NCBI GenBank assembly: GCA_020744425.1
Contig: JAGMUV010000033.1
Coordinates: 124,001 to 188,000, forward strand
Reading direction: 5' to 3'
Source: Dactylonectria macrodidyma
Lineage: Eukaryota; Ascomycota; Sordariomycetes; Hypocreales; Nectriaceae
Length of the DNA: 64,000 nucleotides
In this document: in pieces, positions 46,201 to 56,366 of the stretch
Layout of the letters: each line of letters starts with the position of its first letter
Position numbering within the stretch: the stretch's first letter is position 1
Program-made: the position numbers and the translations under genes
Notes under the pieces: generated by a model
Database searches by the model: none
What the model saw: only the letters and a program-made list of their open reading frames with translations
Told to the model about the DNA's origin: nothing

Positions 46201-49200
46201 ACATGAGAGTTGATAAATGCAGGATCTTGACCAGGAGGCTTTCTCGGCGGCGCAGGCGGAGAGGTCGGTGACGTCGGACATATCGTCGTTGTTGCGGAAC
46301 AGCCAACAATTCGCCCCCTCGTTCGACGAGGAAGCCAACTTTTGCGCAGGAGCTACCCAGATCCACACCCACAGCCCTACGTGCGTGAAATACTCCATCA
46401 GGGGACAGCGCAAGAATCGAGATCCGTGCCGGTTCAAGGCGCTGTGGAGATTAGTGGAGAGGACGGCGTTCACCGAAAGCGGAGTGTTGTAGATCCGGCG
46501 GAGTCATAGCATGGTGAACCGTTGGAACAAGGCCATGGCTGTAGGACTGCGACACAACCACGACATCTCTTTCATCGCGACGCAGTGCAAGACCATGGCC
46601 ATCGTGTTCTACGTGACCAACTATGCAACCAAGGTCGAGGACCCGGTGTGGAAAAGGGTGGCCGCGGCGGCAGAACTGCTCCCCGTCCTGGACGAGTCGG
46701 TCGCCGAGAGCCAGACGGAGGAGGCGAAGCGAGGTCAGAACAGAACGCGGCAGTTCCTGATGAGGGTCGCGAACCGCATCTTCACGGACCGGCCGCTATC
46801 GTAGGTCGAAGTCGTCGCTTATCTGCTGGGGTATCCTACTGAGTTTGCGAGCAACCACGGTTGGACCTTCCTAAATGCATCTTCCCTTTACTGGCACATC
46901 TTCCGACGGTGGCGGCACCTGCGACACCAGAGCGGGATGGAGACGGCGGACGAGCAGGTCGAGGAGACGGTACTCCTAGAAGAGGCCGGACAAAGGATCT
47001 CTTTTCTACAAGCATACCCGCACCGCGGCGGACTACTGCAGGGACTGTCGCTGTACGACTACATGTCCGTAGTCAAGCTGAAGCGGAAGAGCAAGGGCGC
47101 AGGCGCCTGGGGGGAGGTGCAATTCGATAGCTCGTGGCCCCTCTTGCAGATGTGGGTGCAAGTACTGCAAAAGCCCGGCGAGCACGCTGTCGTCTGTTTC
47201 GATGGTTACCTGAGTACGGATTTTAGCGATGAAGGCGAGGTCTACCATAAGAGGTACGTAGTGAGCACGCGAATAGCTTGACATATCTGCCCAAAAGCTG
47301 ACGTTGCAATGGTAGGGCGGCAGTCCAGCATCTCGCAATCTTCGTGCCGTGGGAATTGTTCTCGTCCGAGACATCAGGCGATATCAACACCATCTGGGAA
47401 AGACAGAAACAGGCGCTGCCTCGGAGGATGTCCTTCCTCGCGGATAACATCCAACTCCTTCACCGGTCAGCTGAAGACGCGAAACGCGATGCGAAGCAGT
47501 GGGCCGCCCAGTCCGGGGACGGCGATCCCGCCTCTGAGGCGATCGGCCCGGGTATGGGCGACGGTGATGAGGAGCCGGGTCGGGCGTTCCGATCGGACGG
47601 CGTCGCCAACGCAATACGCCTCATCGACGTCTTGAGGACGACGATGGGAGCCGACCAGGTCACGGCCGGCTCGAAGGAGATCTCGAGAATGATACGGCAG
47701 CTGAGTCGATTCCACCAAGTGGCCTTGCGTTCAATGGACGAGCCGTGCGAAGAGATATTTAACGAGCAGGGGCCGAAGAAGGTATCGGACGCCCCAGAAG
47801 GACCGTTTCTGGGGCCAGACGTACCAGGACAGGGGTTGATCAGGTCCATCAAGTCGCAGCAAAGGAATGTCTCGAAAGAGAGAGAAAGGATGATCCAAGG
47901 AATACAAAGTCGGCCTGACAACGACACAACAGGTCACGGTTCAGGTGTGCACTGCTCGCCGATCGGGTTCGGCGAGCAGGGCGCGGGTCTCACGAGTGCC
48001 GAATCGGGGGCCTCAGTCCGGGGCGCGGGTCCTTCGACGAGCATCCACTTCGGCCCGTCGACGTCGTTTTCCGAGGCAGGGAGGCAACTGGTCGAGGGGT
48101 TCACGCTCAACGAGAGACAGAGCATCGCCCTCCGACTGATATGTCGCCAACTCGACCGGGTACGTCGCGATGAACAAGGGACACCTCAGCTCTGCCAATT
48201 CGTCGGCGGCGAGGGCGGCACGGGGAAGTCACGAGTCATTGAGGCCGTCGCCGAGCTGTTCGCGAGCAGGGGGATGTCGCACCGTCTGCTGCTAACGGCG
48301 ACGTCGGGAACGGCCGCCGCGAGCATTGACGGGATCACCATCCACTCCGCGTGCGGGTTCTCCAAAGATGCAACGGCGCGGTCCCGCCGAGCGGAGCCGG
48401 ACGGTTTTGCGGCGCCCAGCTCGTCTGGCCTCCGTACCGACGGGCAGACCACCGCCGAGTGGCAGGAGAAGTGGTTGCTGATCATAGACGAGGTCAGCAT
48501 GTTGGGGGCGAGGACCCTGTACGCCGTAAACGAACGGCTCTGCCAGCTCCGAGGATCTGCCCGCGACTTCGGTGGGATCCCCGTCGTCCTCTTCTGCGGG
48601 GACTTTCACCAGTTCCGTCCCGTGCAGGAGAGATCGATCCTGCTCCCGAGCACGGCCATCGCCTGGGACGAAGAACGATCGTTCACTGCCGAGCAGAGGT
48701 ACCAGCACGACAGGGCACACGCACTGTGGAACAAGTTCACGACGGTGGTCATGCTGAACGAACAAGTCCGCGCCGCCGGCGATCCACAACTGCAGCGGCT
48801 GCTGACGCGAGTGCGCCAGGGCATGCAAGACCAGTCAGACCTGGAGTTGCTGAATAGCACCTGTTACCGGGAGGACAGGCAGATCCCATGGGAGTCGGGT
48901 ATCACGGTAGTGACGCCGCTGAACAGAAACCGCTGGAACCTGAACATCGAGGGGTCCCTCTGTTTCCAGAAGGAGCGGAGAGCGCTGCTGCGCATCTTCA
49001 TCTCCGAGCACAGATGGAAGGACGGCGAGCCGAGTGAGGAGGAAGCCATCATGATCCTCAACCAGGGTGATGACAGCGCCATCCCTGTACCTGCCGTCCT
49101 CATGTTCATTCCGGGCATGCCCGTCGTCGTGAACCAGAACACTCACCAAGGGCTGAAGCTGGTCAACGGAGCAAGCTACGCGGCACTAGACGTCATCCTC

Positions 49201-49728
49201 GACAGGGCGTACCCGGGCTATCGTGTCGACGCCAATACTATCCTCCACTTTGGCCCTCCGGCGGGGATCGTGCTCGCGTCGGGGACGACGAGAGACCTCC
49301 ACTTCGTCGGTATGCCACCCGGTACGATCCTCCTGACGCCTATCAGCATCAAAATAGAGTGCCAGAGGAAGCGGCCGTGGCAGAAGAACAGCGTCAGTCG
49401 GCGGGGGCTGCCATGTGCCGCGGCTTTTGCCTGTACGGACTACAAAGTCCAAAGCAAAACGTTAGATCGGGTTGCTCTCGAACTGCGCGGAACTAGGACG
49501 ATGAGCATCGACGGTCAGGCGGTCCCGACGCAATGCGACCCGTACAGTCTGTACGTGCAGCTGTCGCGGTGCAAGTCGCTGGACGGCATCATGCTCCTAT
49601 CAAAGGCGCGAGAGAGGGACTTCGTATGCAACAAGGTGCCCGACAACATGACTGCGGCGGAGGGGAGGCTGGAACGGTTGAGCGACGCAACGATGAGAGA
49701 AGCCGAGCTGTGGGACTGGTCGGGATAA
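43220..49728 (+). pseudogene. Helitron C RepHel (five in-frame stops)
   Basis: Exons 43220-46153, 46223-47253 and 47316-49728 keep one frame for 2,126 codons. Stops are TGA 43253-43255 and TAG at 45410-45412, 46052-46054, 46490-46492 and 46802-46804. The first intron donor is GTGGTT, poorer than in A and B. The N-terminal region contains two related segments (LAGLGIRTSADI and VAGLGLRTVADI), also echoed by SSLGLKTYNDI in B. HUH LHVHG, FYVTNYATK, GGEGGTGKS and LIIDEVSMLG remain. The third exon is fully open. It is closest to Helitron A. The stops make it non-functional unless read through. Confidence 0.88.
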
Positions 49729-50241
49729 GAACTGATCAAGAAGCGAGACATGTCATAAGATTTGATGCAGAAAGACGGGTCCTGAGCCTGAAGCTCAGGG
49801 TCAGGCCCGAGGCATGAGGCCTCTCTCGGTCACGTGGACTGGGACCCTTACAGTCCCACGCCCACGACTGTAAGATAAAGGAATTAACCTTCTTTCTAGT
49901 ACGTACTTGCCACTCGCTACGATTAGTCATCGTATCTATGTGTGAGACGGAAGGCGTTGCAGAAAAAGATAGACAATACTACGGGTTTGGTCAGGTGTCA
50001 AGGCGTGGGTTTTAAGAGGGAAACTTTTGATTGGGAGAGATAGGCTATAATAAACAGACATCAGCGTTTCAGACACGGTCATAAAGCTGACGTAATAAGG
50101 AGAGACTCACGAAGCTGTCGCGTCATCACGACCTAGATCACGGGTTTTAAGGGCGAAACTTTTGATTGGGAGAGTCAGGTGATTTTAAGGCCCGGAAAAA
50201 GATGGCGGCATAAAACCTTTCGTCACTTCGTTCCTCAAGGC
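49729..50241. other. Helitron C 3' region with stacked hairpins
   Basis: Downstream of the RepHel stop are hairpins CCTGAGC/GCTCAGG (49781-49799), GAGGC/GCCTC (49809-49823) and CTTACAGTC/GACTGTAAG (49847-49874), candidates for RNA 3'-end or element-terminal structure. A segment at 49905-49940 resembles 40528-40563. GAAACTTTTGATTGGGAGAG occurs twice (about 50020 and 50154). Confidence 0.55.
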
Positions 50242-50840
50242 ACTTGATCTCGGGGGGAGGGTGAATTAGGACCAATTAGGAGGTGCAGTTGCGCATCGCT
50301 TAATGCGGTAATTTTGCAGGGGGGGGGCCAAATTTTGGGGGGGGAAATCCCAGAGCTTAAGAAGACCTTTCGTACCGAAAGGCATTCTGGCCTCCCTTCC
50401 TTCACAGGGGAAGGCGCACGTCCGCCGGGGGAAGTTGGAAGTTGGAAGCTGGGCGTGGTGGGCAAGTTGGCGGCTCCCTTGCGCTGAGTAGCCTTTCGGT
50501 ACGAAGCTTGCAACCAGAGCTTGTTTTACTAGTGGGTTGCTGCACGTGTTGAGAAGAGGGCGCGGTTTTAAGTGGTCAGCTCTAGGTAGGTGGATGAAGA
50601 GACTTAGCCAATAGGGCGCGTGTGTGTGTGTTACCTTTGTTTTGCGTAGCCAATAAGACCTATGCAGCAGACGTTGCGGAGCAGGCACCATTTTGAGTGG
50701 CACGATTTGAAGAGTTTAATGCGGAACTAAGAGACCTAGCCAATAGGGTGAGGGTCAATAATTGAGACAGGGATCAGGGGACTGAGACTAGCAGAGATCA
50801 CAATACCAAAGAGGGAAAATTGTCAATTTGAGTAGTTATA
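50242..50840 (+). repeat. Helitron B 5' module, copy R2
   Basis: Starts TTGATCTCGGGGGG (after a shared CAC) and includes a G-rich run, the hairpin CCTTTCG-TAC-CGAAAGG and an inverted partner GCCTTTCGGTACGAAGC. It is continuous with the B promoter fragment at 50841 through a deletion relative to R1. Confidence 0.8.
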
Positions 50841-51297
50841 AGAAGCTGAAGTTGAGGTAGAAGTTGAGGTAGAAGTTGATGAAGACATGATATATTGAAC
50901 TAGCAAATATTTCAATAAAAAATGGGAGAGCAGTTAAGATTACGACTTTGTGTGAGAGAGAGAGGGAGAGCAATTGTAAGATAAGCCTGCAAGGTTGGTA
51001 GGCAAATGTACAGAACAAAGAAGAGACACATCTGATATTTATGATACATTAAATGATATCGTATATACAATGCGAAGATTGATACCACTTGGTAAAGATG
51101 CTGTATTTCATTGCGCCGAGAGGATGTGGCATCGCCGATCTCCATCCAACATTTTCAGCCAAGAGCTACTATCCCTGCCGATGTGGATACTCGCACAATT
51201 GAATTGATCAATTAAGATAGTTAGATGGTGAACAGATTTGCTTTTTCCATGAGTACAAAGGATTGGCCAAAACGTTAGCACATGGGAAAGCAAGAAG

Positions 51298-51768
51298 CAT
51301 CTTACTCTTTACTTTATTTAGGTTCAGCTAAGAATAGGAAGAGGAAAAGGGGAAAGGGGGGATGATTAATGGTGCCCTGCCACCTACGTCACAGTTAAAA
51401 TGCATATCCACGCTCTTAATATTCTTCCTAGCCAGTCCCACGACTTATCTGCCCGGCAGCCCCGGGTCGTCTCTTCGCTCAGTTGCTCTAGCCTCTGCTG
51501 GACCTGGGGTTCCCCCTTAGCCCTCCCCTATTGCCGACAGTCTGACATGTACCAACTTGTTAAGCCGACCGGCTTCTTGCTGGAAGTCGTCCTTCACTCC
51601 CTAATCGGATGCGTAGTCGTCGTTATCGGGATGCATCATGCTCCTAACAATAGACTTGGCCTCTTCGCAGTCTTCGGTCTTGTAGAATTTCAGCCCAAAG
51701 CTGGACATGAATGTTAGCGAGTCACCTTAATGCTTCTTGATGAACTTGAGTTCGTCGGCGTCAAAATA
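51298..51768. other. Captured or foreign sequence, no gene recognised
   Basis: Lies inside Helitron B' between the promoter fragment and the captured gene. It is GC-richer than the Helitron flank. No family was recognised. Confidence 0.35.
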
Positions 51769-52640
51769 CTAGTCAGCTAGCTGCCCCTCTGGGCGGCCAT
51801 CGTTAGGGTAGTCCCGACCGATATCGCTGTCGTCGCTGTCGTCGCTGTCCTCACTGCCGGCCAGGATGGCCCGGAGGATACTACGACCCTCTTCGCGATC
51901 CTCTTCCTTGTTGATGTTGAGACCGTCGCTCGCTAGAAACCTGAATTCACTGCCCCAGTGTTTCTTGAGCCACTGCATTTCCTCGGTCGAAAGTGTTGGA
52001 AATCACAAGTGTGAGGCGACCAAGTCGGTGGCAAGGTGTGGAAGAAGGAGGAACATTCTACAAGAGATCATACCTGTACATAAACAGTGGTTCCCCTACT
52101 GTACATTCAGGATGAATTAAGCAACTTGAATCTTCTCATTTCAACAGAAAGTGGGCCTACCTCCGCCGGCTGCAGGTCTTGGCCGGCACGCGATGCCTCC
52201 CATTTCTCCCGCTCACTGTCGGCCCATCGCACGTTCATCCAGTACATTGCCGACGGATCAAAGGGCATAGGGCCAACCCGAGGCCCAACCGGTGGACCGC
52301 TGAACCTCACCTGGAAGAATTTGCCGTGGGGGTCAAAGTAGGCAACGGTCCTACCCTGTTTATCGATGATGGTGCCTTTTGTGTTTTGCACACTAGATCC
52401 CGTATGGATATCGTATTCGTCTAGAATCGGACTTCCAATGACATTACAGATGCCTGTGGGGATGCGAAGGACGTTGCGCAGTCATAGGATGCCACGGGAT
52501 CGCGGACCAGTCGCCCTCGGACTTCGTTTGACCGGAAGTCCGACCATGCCAATCCCCACAACCGGCGTTTGAATCCCCCCCATCAAGTGGCCGACCGTGG
52601 AGTTGAGAGGAGTGTAGTCGGCGCCAAACCACGACCGATC
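51769..52640 (-). pseudogene. Captured gene fragment, resembling fungal gag-pol-like/hypothetical protein
   Basis: On the minus strand a frame reads from about 52640 through WFGADYTP, VVGIGMVGLPVKR, a TGA, LRNVLRIPTGICNVIG and VGPRVGPMPFD to a likely GTAGGC donor near 52155. It resumes after an acceptor near 51985 with EEMQWLKKHWGSEF and ends in an acidic tail (51769). The pattern recalls hypothetical proteins related to copia gag-pol that are common in Pezizomycotina. That is from memory and uncertain. The stop and missing N-terminus make it a pseudogene. Confidence 0.5.
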
Positions 52641-52708
52641 CTTGGCGGCACTAAAAATTGATTAGACGTCAACTAAAGCTGCACTTCGACTTCCGCTTGG
52701 CCACTACT

Positions 52709-53137
52709 CCAACGGGTGCCCAAATACCAATCGAAAAGAAGAAGAGGGTCAAGAAGAGGCCTTGGCAGAGGCATAATGTGAGCCGACGAGGACTTCCCTG
52801 CACTGCGGCATTCGCATGCACCGATTACAAAATCCAAGGCGAAACCCTACTCCAGATTGCGCTGGAGCTGCGAGGAACCGGGACAAAGCTGAACACCAAG
52901 ACTGGACTACTCGAGCCACGAAAGTGCGATCCATATAGCCTGTATGTGCAGCTATCGCGGTGCAAATCGCTGGATGGTATTATATTGGTGTCAAAGGCGC
53001 GTGTGGAGGATATAGTCGGGAATAAAATACCACAGGAAATGTTTGATGGCGAGGCTAGGCTGGAGCAATTGTGCGGGGGAACATTAAACGAGGCCCGGTT
53101 ATCATTCTTGCACCCATCCGCACAATACGAGCAATAA
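52709..53137 (+). pseudogene. C-terminal fragment of Helitron B RepHel
   Basis: About 143 codons nearly identical to 39519-39942, covering the final helicase motifs (FACTDYKIQGETLLQ, VQLSRCKSLDG) and the natural stop. The near-identity, including the 3' flank, indicates a recent copy. It lacks Walker motifs and cannot function alone. Confidence 0.9.
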
Positions 53138-53553
53138 TATAGTTTATAATTTAGATAGCAAATCCAAGGAACAGTCAGGTATGTATTGATAGATGATGGG
53201 TGTTTTGATCCGATTCCATTGCCCCCGTCGTTCTGGCTCTTTTACGCAGGGGACGATGATGTCCCCCGCCCGGAACGTCCGGTTCGCGTTCGATGACGAT
53301 GATGACGTCTGAAGCGGGGTTCTCAGCACCAGACATCCACCAAAGACCCAACATCTCCGCGAAGTGGCTACCAGGTATTCCAAAAGTCAGAAAGGAGATC
53401 AATAATGAGATTTTGAGAAAAATCAAACCACTGTTTCCTATATATATATATATTATATATTAAAAATCCGATATAATATAATAGATTTCATCTAACTCAA
53501 GCAGAAGCAAGAACCTCACAAAATGCACACGACAAGAGCAACGACATTATTAT

Positions 53554-54230
53554 TTACCTCAGCAAGCTCAGGCCATTGTGGCTCGTGCCTACGGCAGCGG
53601 AGCACGCTACTCACGTGCGCTCCTCGAGCAGATGGTCTGAGTGCCATGTCCAATACGCCCACTGCTCTGCGGAAATTTTGTACCTTATTTTCGTGACTCT
53701 GGAGACTACGTTCTTACGTATCCATCAATAACCGCATCAAAACACTTCGCAAGTATCTTAAAATTCAATCAATTGTGCATCAACGCATGTTCTATCTACA
53801 AACTAAGTTTTTCCTCCTATTTCATCGTGTGGCCTGTGGAAAACGCTGATGGGTCGTGGACTCGACCACATCGAAATCCTCATCCATTAGTAGCTGTGTA
53901 CTTACAATCTGGACTAGTTCGGTGGGATGAAGAGACAGCCTGGTTAAACCGCGTACTTTCACAACGCAGAACTTGGGCTCACATGGCCCAAAATTCAATC
54001 AATTATAGAATAAAAGCAGATAAATCGAATGACAGTCTTCAATTTACTGGACGCCCTGTGGTTGTGGTTGAAAATGAGTTTTAAGATGGAGTCTATTTGG
54101 TGGAAAAAAACTCCGCACGCGCCCAAAAACCTGGACAGAATCCTCAGGCCATTTGCTCGAGGAGCGCACGTGAGTAGCGTGCTCCGCTGCCGTAGGCACG
54201 AGCCACAATGGCCTGAGCTTGCTGAGGTAA
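53554..54230. mobile_element. 677-bp TIR element inserted in the Helitron B' 3' end
   Basis: Inverted repeats of about 80 bp with one or two mismatches begin TTACCTCAGCAAGCTCAGG at 53554 and end with the complement at 54230. ATTATTAT is duplicated on both sides (53546-53553 and 54231-54238). The uninterrupted site is seen at 40336-40360 and 55870-55890. An internal plus-strand frame (53641-54084, 147 codons) shows no recognised domain. 8-bp duplication suggests hAT or a related superfamily, but the termini are not CAG-type. Confidence 0.9.
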
Positions 54231-54954
54231 ATTATTATAAAGTAAGAGCTCACGTGAATCTCACGTGAAAAGCACCTCCGAATCGGGTAATTTTGCAGGG
54301 GGGGGGGGCCAAATTTCGGGGGGGGGAAATCCGAGAGCTTAAGAAGACCTTTCGTACCGAAAGGCACAGGGGAAGGCGCACGTCCGCCGGGGGACGTTGG
54401 AAGTTGGAAGTTGGAAGCTGGGCGTGGTGGGCAAGTTGGCGGCTCCCTTGCGCTGAGTAGCCTTTCGGTACGAAGCTTGCAAAACTAGAGCCTGTTTTAC
54501 TAGGGGTTGCTGCACGTGTTGAGAAGAGGGCGCGGTTTTAAGTGGTCGGCTCTGGGTGGGTGGATGAAGAGACTTGGCCAATAAGGCGCGTGTGTGTGTT
54601 ACTTTTGTTTTGCGTAGCCAATAAGACCTATGCAGCGGGCTTTGAAGAGCAGGCACCATTTTGAGTAGCACGATTTAAAGAGCTTAATGCAGACCTAAGA
54701 GACCTAGCCAATAGGGTGAGGGTCAATAATTAAGACAGGGATCAAGAGACTGCAGTATAGACAGCACGGGGCTCGAAGTCCTGCTAGAAGATATCATAAT
54801 GCAGGTATGGATGCGCACGTACGGAGCACGACGCGAATTTTTTCAATAGTTTTCTGGCAAGTACAGACGCACCAGGTTAAGCAAACAGACCTTCCCCGTC
54901 TTCCTAAGGGCGTAGTAGACCAATGGGGGGCACTGAAACAGTAGCCCGCTTAGG

Positions 54955-55065
54955 CCAACCCAGACCGATCCAGACCACCTCAGACCGACCGGTCTGTCCG
55001 GTCTGTTGGTCTGACGAGAATGGCTGGTTTGTCGGTCTGTCAGACGGTCTGTCTGTTAGCCACAA
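54955..55065. repeat. CAGACC/GGTCTG motif cluster
   Basis: CAGACC occurs three times, then GGTCTG several times in inverted orientation over about 110 bp. It resembles the subterminal repeats of a DNA transposon end, but no matching opposite end was found. Confidence 0.5.
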
Positions 55066-55114
55066 TGTTCTTGGCCTCGATGATCGCCTTGATCCCTTCA
55101 GTTCTTCCTCGTTC

Positions 55115-55760
55115 CTACCGATGACCCTCAGGCGGTTGGTATTTCGTCCATCTCTGGTCTCTGGTCACTGCGACGCATCGCCAACTAGGTTGGTCGCTAG
55201 ACGTTCGCATTTCCTGTTCAATGGCCCTGTGAAGCGCTGCTGGTGTAGTATCTCTGATATGATCCTCGGACACCCTGGATGTGTCTGCTGTGCAGAACAC
55301 CGGTTCCGCGGTTGCCGATCGAACCGTGGATGGAATTAGAGTGGCAATACTAACAGATGTCATGCTGGCAGCATCTGAATATATCTGGCTAGGCGATCGT
55401 GCTGCATGAGCATTGTTCATGATATCTAACTGTAGGCGGGTTTGTTCCAGCTCGCTGCAAACCTGGGTAAGCTGCTTACAGACTTAGGATAACTCTTGTG
55501 TCATCTGCTCCTCCTCCCATTCCCTATCACCTTCTTGTTGTTCCGATTCCATTGCCCTAGTCGTTCTGGCTCTTTTACGCAGGGGACGATGATGTCCCCC
55601 GCCCGGAACGTCCGGTTCGCGTTCCATGATGATGATGACGTCTGAAGCGGGGTTCGCAGCACTAGACATCCACCAAAAACTAAAAATCTCCGCCAAGTGG
55701 CTACCAGGTATTCCAAAAGGTATAAAGGAGATCAATAATGAGATTTTAAGAAAAATCAAT
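55115..55760 (-). pseudogene. Unidentified ORF remnant in the Helitron B 3' region
   Basis: A minus-strand frame from 55759 reads MIFLKISLLISFIPFG..., EREPDVPGGGHHRPLRKRAR, a coiled-coil-like CKQLTQVCSELEQTRLQL after a stop at 55484-55486, and ends at 55115. The first part is shared with the 3' regions at 40231-40046 and 53426-53175, where it is truncated. Family unknown. Confidence 0.4.
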
Positions 55761-55952
55761 CTACTATTTCCTATGTATATGTTATATATTAAAAATCCGA
55801 TCTAATATAATAGATTTCACCTAACTCAAGCAGAAGCAGGCATCTCGCAAAATGCAAACGACAAGAGCAACGACATTATTATAAATTAAAAGTTCACGTG
55901 AATCCCACGTGATTCTCAACAGAAAAAACGCAGCCAATGAAGACTTCTTTAC

Positions 55953-56192
55953 ACTTGATCTCGGGGGGGCGAGGGTGAATTCGAAGTCCACCCACATGTG
56001 GCAAATGAGAGTGGGAGGATTCGGACCATTACAGGGACCCGGATGGGGTTAATCCGGACCAACAGGAGGTGCAGTTGCGCTTCCGAATCGGGTAATCACC
56101 TAATCCGGTAATTTTGCAAGGGGGGGCCAAAATTTTGGGGGTGGAATCCCAGAGCTTAAGAAGACCTTTCGTACCGAAAGGCAAAAGGCAAA
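55953..56192 (+). repeat. Helitron B 5' module, truncated copy R4
   Basis: Starts TTGATCTCGGGGGGG and runs to the CCTTTCG-TAC-CGAAAGG hairpin (about 56165-56181), where homology stops. It contains the palindrome CCACATGTGG near 55988. Confidence 0.75.
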
Positions 56193-56366
56193 GGCATCCT
56201 TCCTTCATGATCCCCTTCAATCCCTCATAGCATAAATCCCAATTACGAACTTTTAAAAAGGGTCAATTATTTTAATAGGTCACAATCGGAATTGCGCTAT
56301 AGCGTCTTGTTTCCTTTCCTCTTAAGAACCTCCTCCTTATTCCATGTACACCATTCCAACTTTAAC

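Larger units (their letters stand above)
40427..50241 (+). mobile_element. Helitron C
   Basis: Begins with ACAGGAGACGCAAACCG directly after the Helitron B 3' end. It has a 5' hairpin (about 40437-40457) and the subterminal inverted pair GCCTTGAGGAACGAAG (40464-40479) and CTTCGTTCCTCAAGGC (50226-50241). It ends where a Helitron B-type 5' module starts (50242). Cargo is a MYND finger, an accessory gene flanked by inverted repeats, and RepHel. Confidence 0.8.
50242..54282 (+). mobile_element. Non-autonomous Helitron B derivative (B')
   Basis: Built from a Helitron B 5' module (R2, 50242-50840), the accessory-promoter region of B (50841-51297, matching 31635-32095), foreign sequence (51298-52708), and the B RepHel C-terminus with 3' end (52709-54270). 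It has no Rep and would need trans mobilisation. The 3' part is interrupted by a 677-bp TIR element. The end runs directly into the next 5' module. Confidence 0.75.
54283..55952 (+). mobile_element. Non-autonomous Helitron B derivative (B'')
   Basis: A 5' module lacking its first ~100 bp (R3, 54283-54760) is followed by foreign sequence (54761-55540) and a Helitron B 3' region (55545-55952) including the TCACGTG hairpin (about 55892-55912). Immediately after comes another 5' module (R4), continuing the head-to-tail pattern. Confidence 0.7.

Noticed and set aside
27397..46804. Reassignment of TAG to an amino acid in this genome
   Set aside because: TAG is a natural-looking final stop elsewhere, a TGA also interrupts RepHel C, and other pseudogenes show frameshifts; decay is simpler.
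53641..54084. 147-codon frame inside the 677-bp TIR element as a real gene
   Set aside because: No recognised domain and it starts inside the TIR region; kept only as part of the element description.
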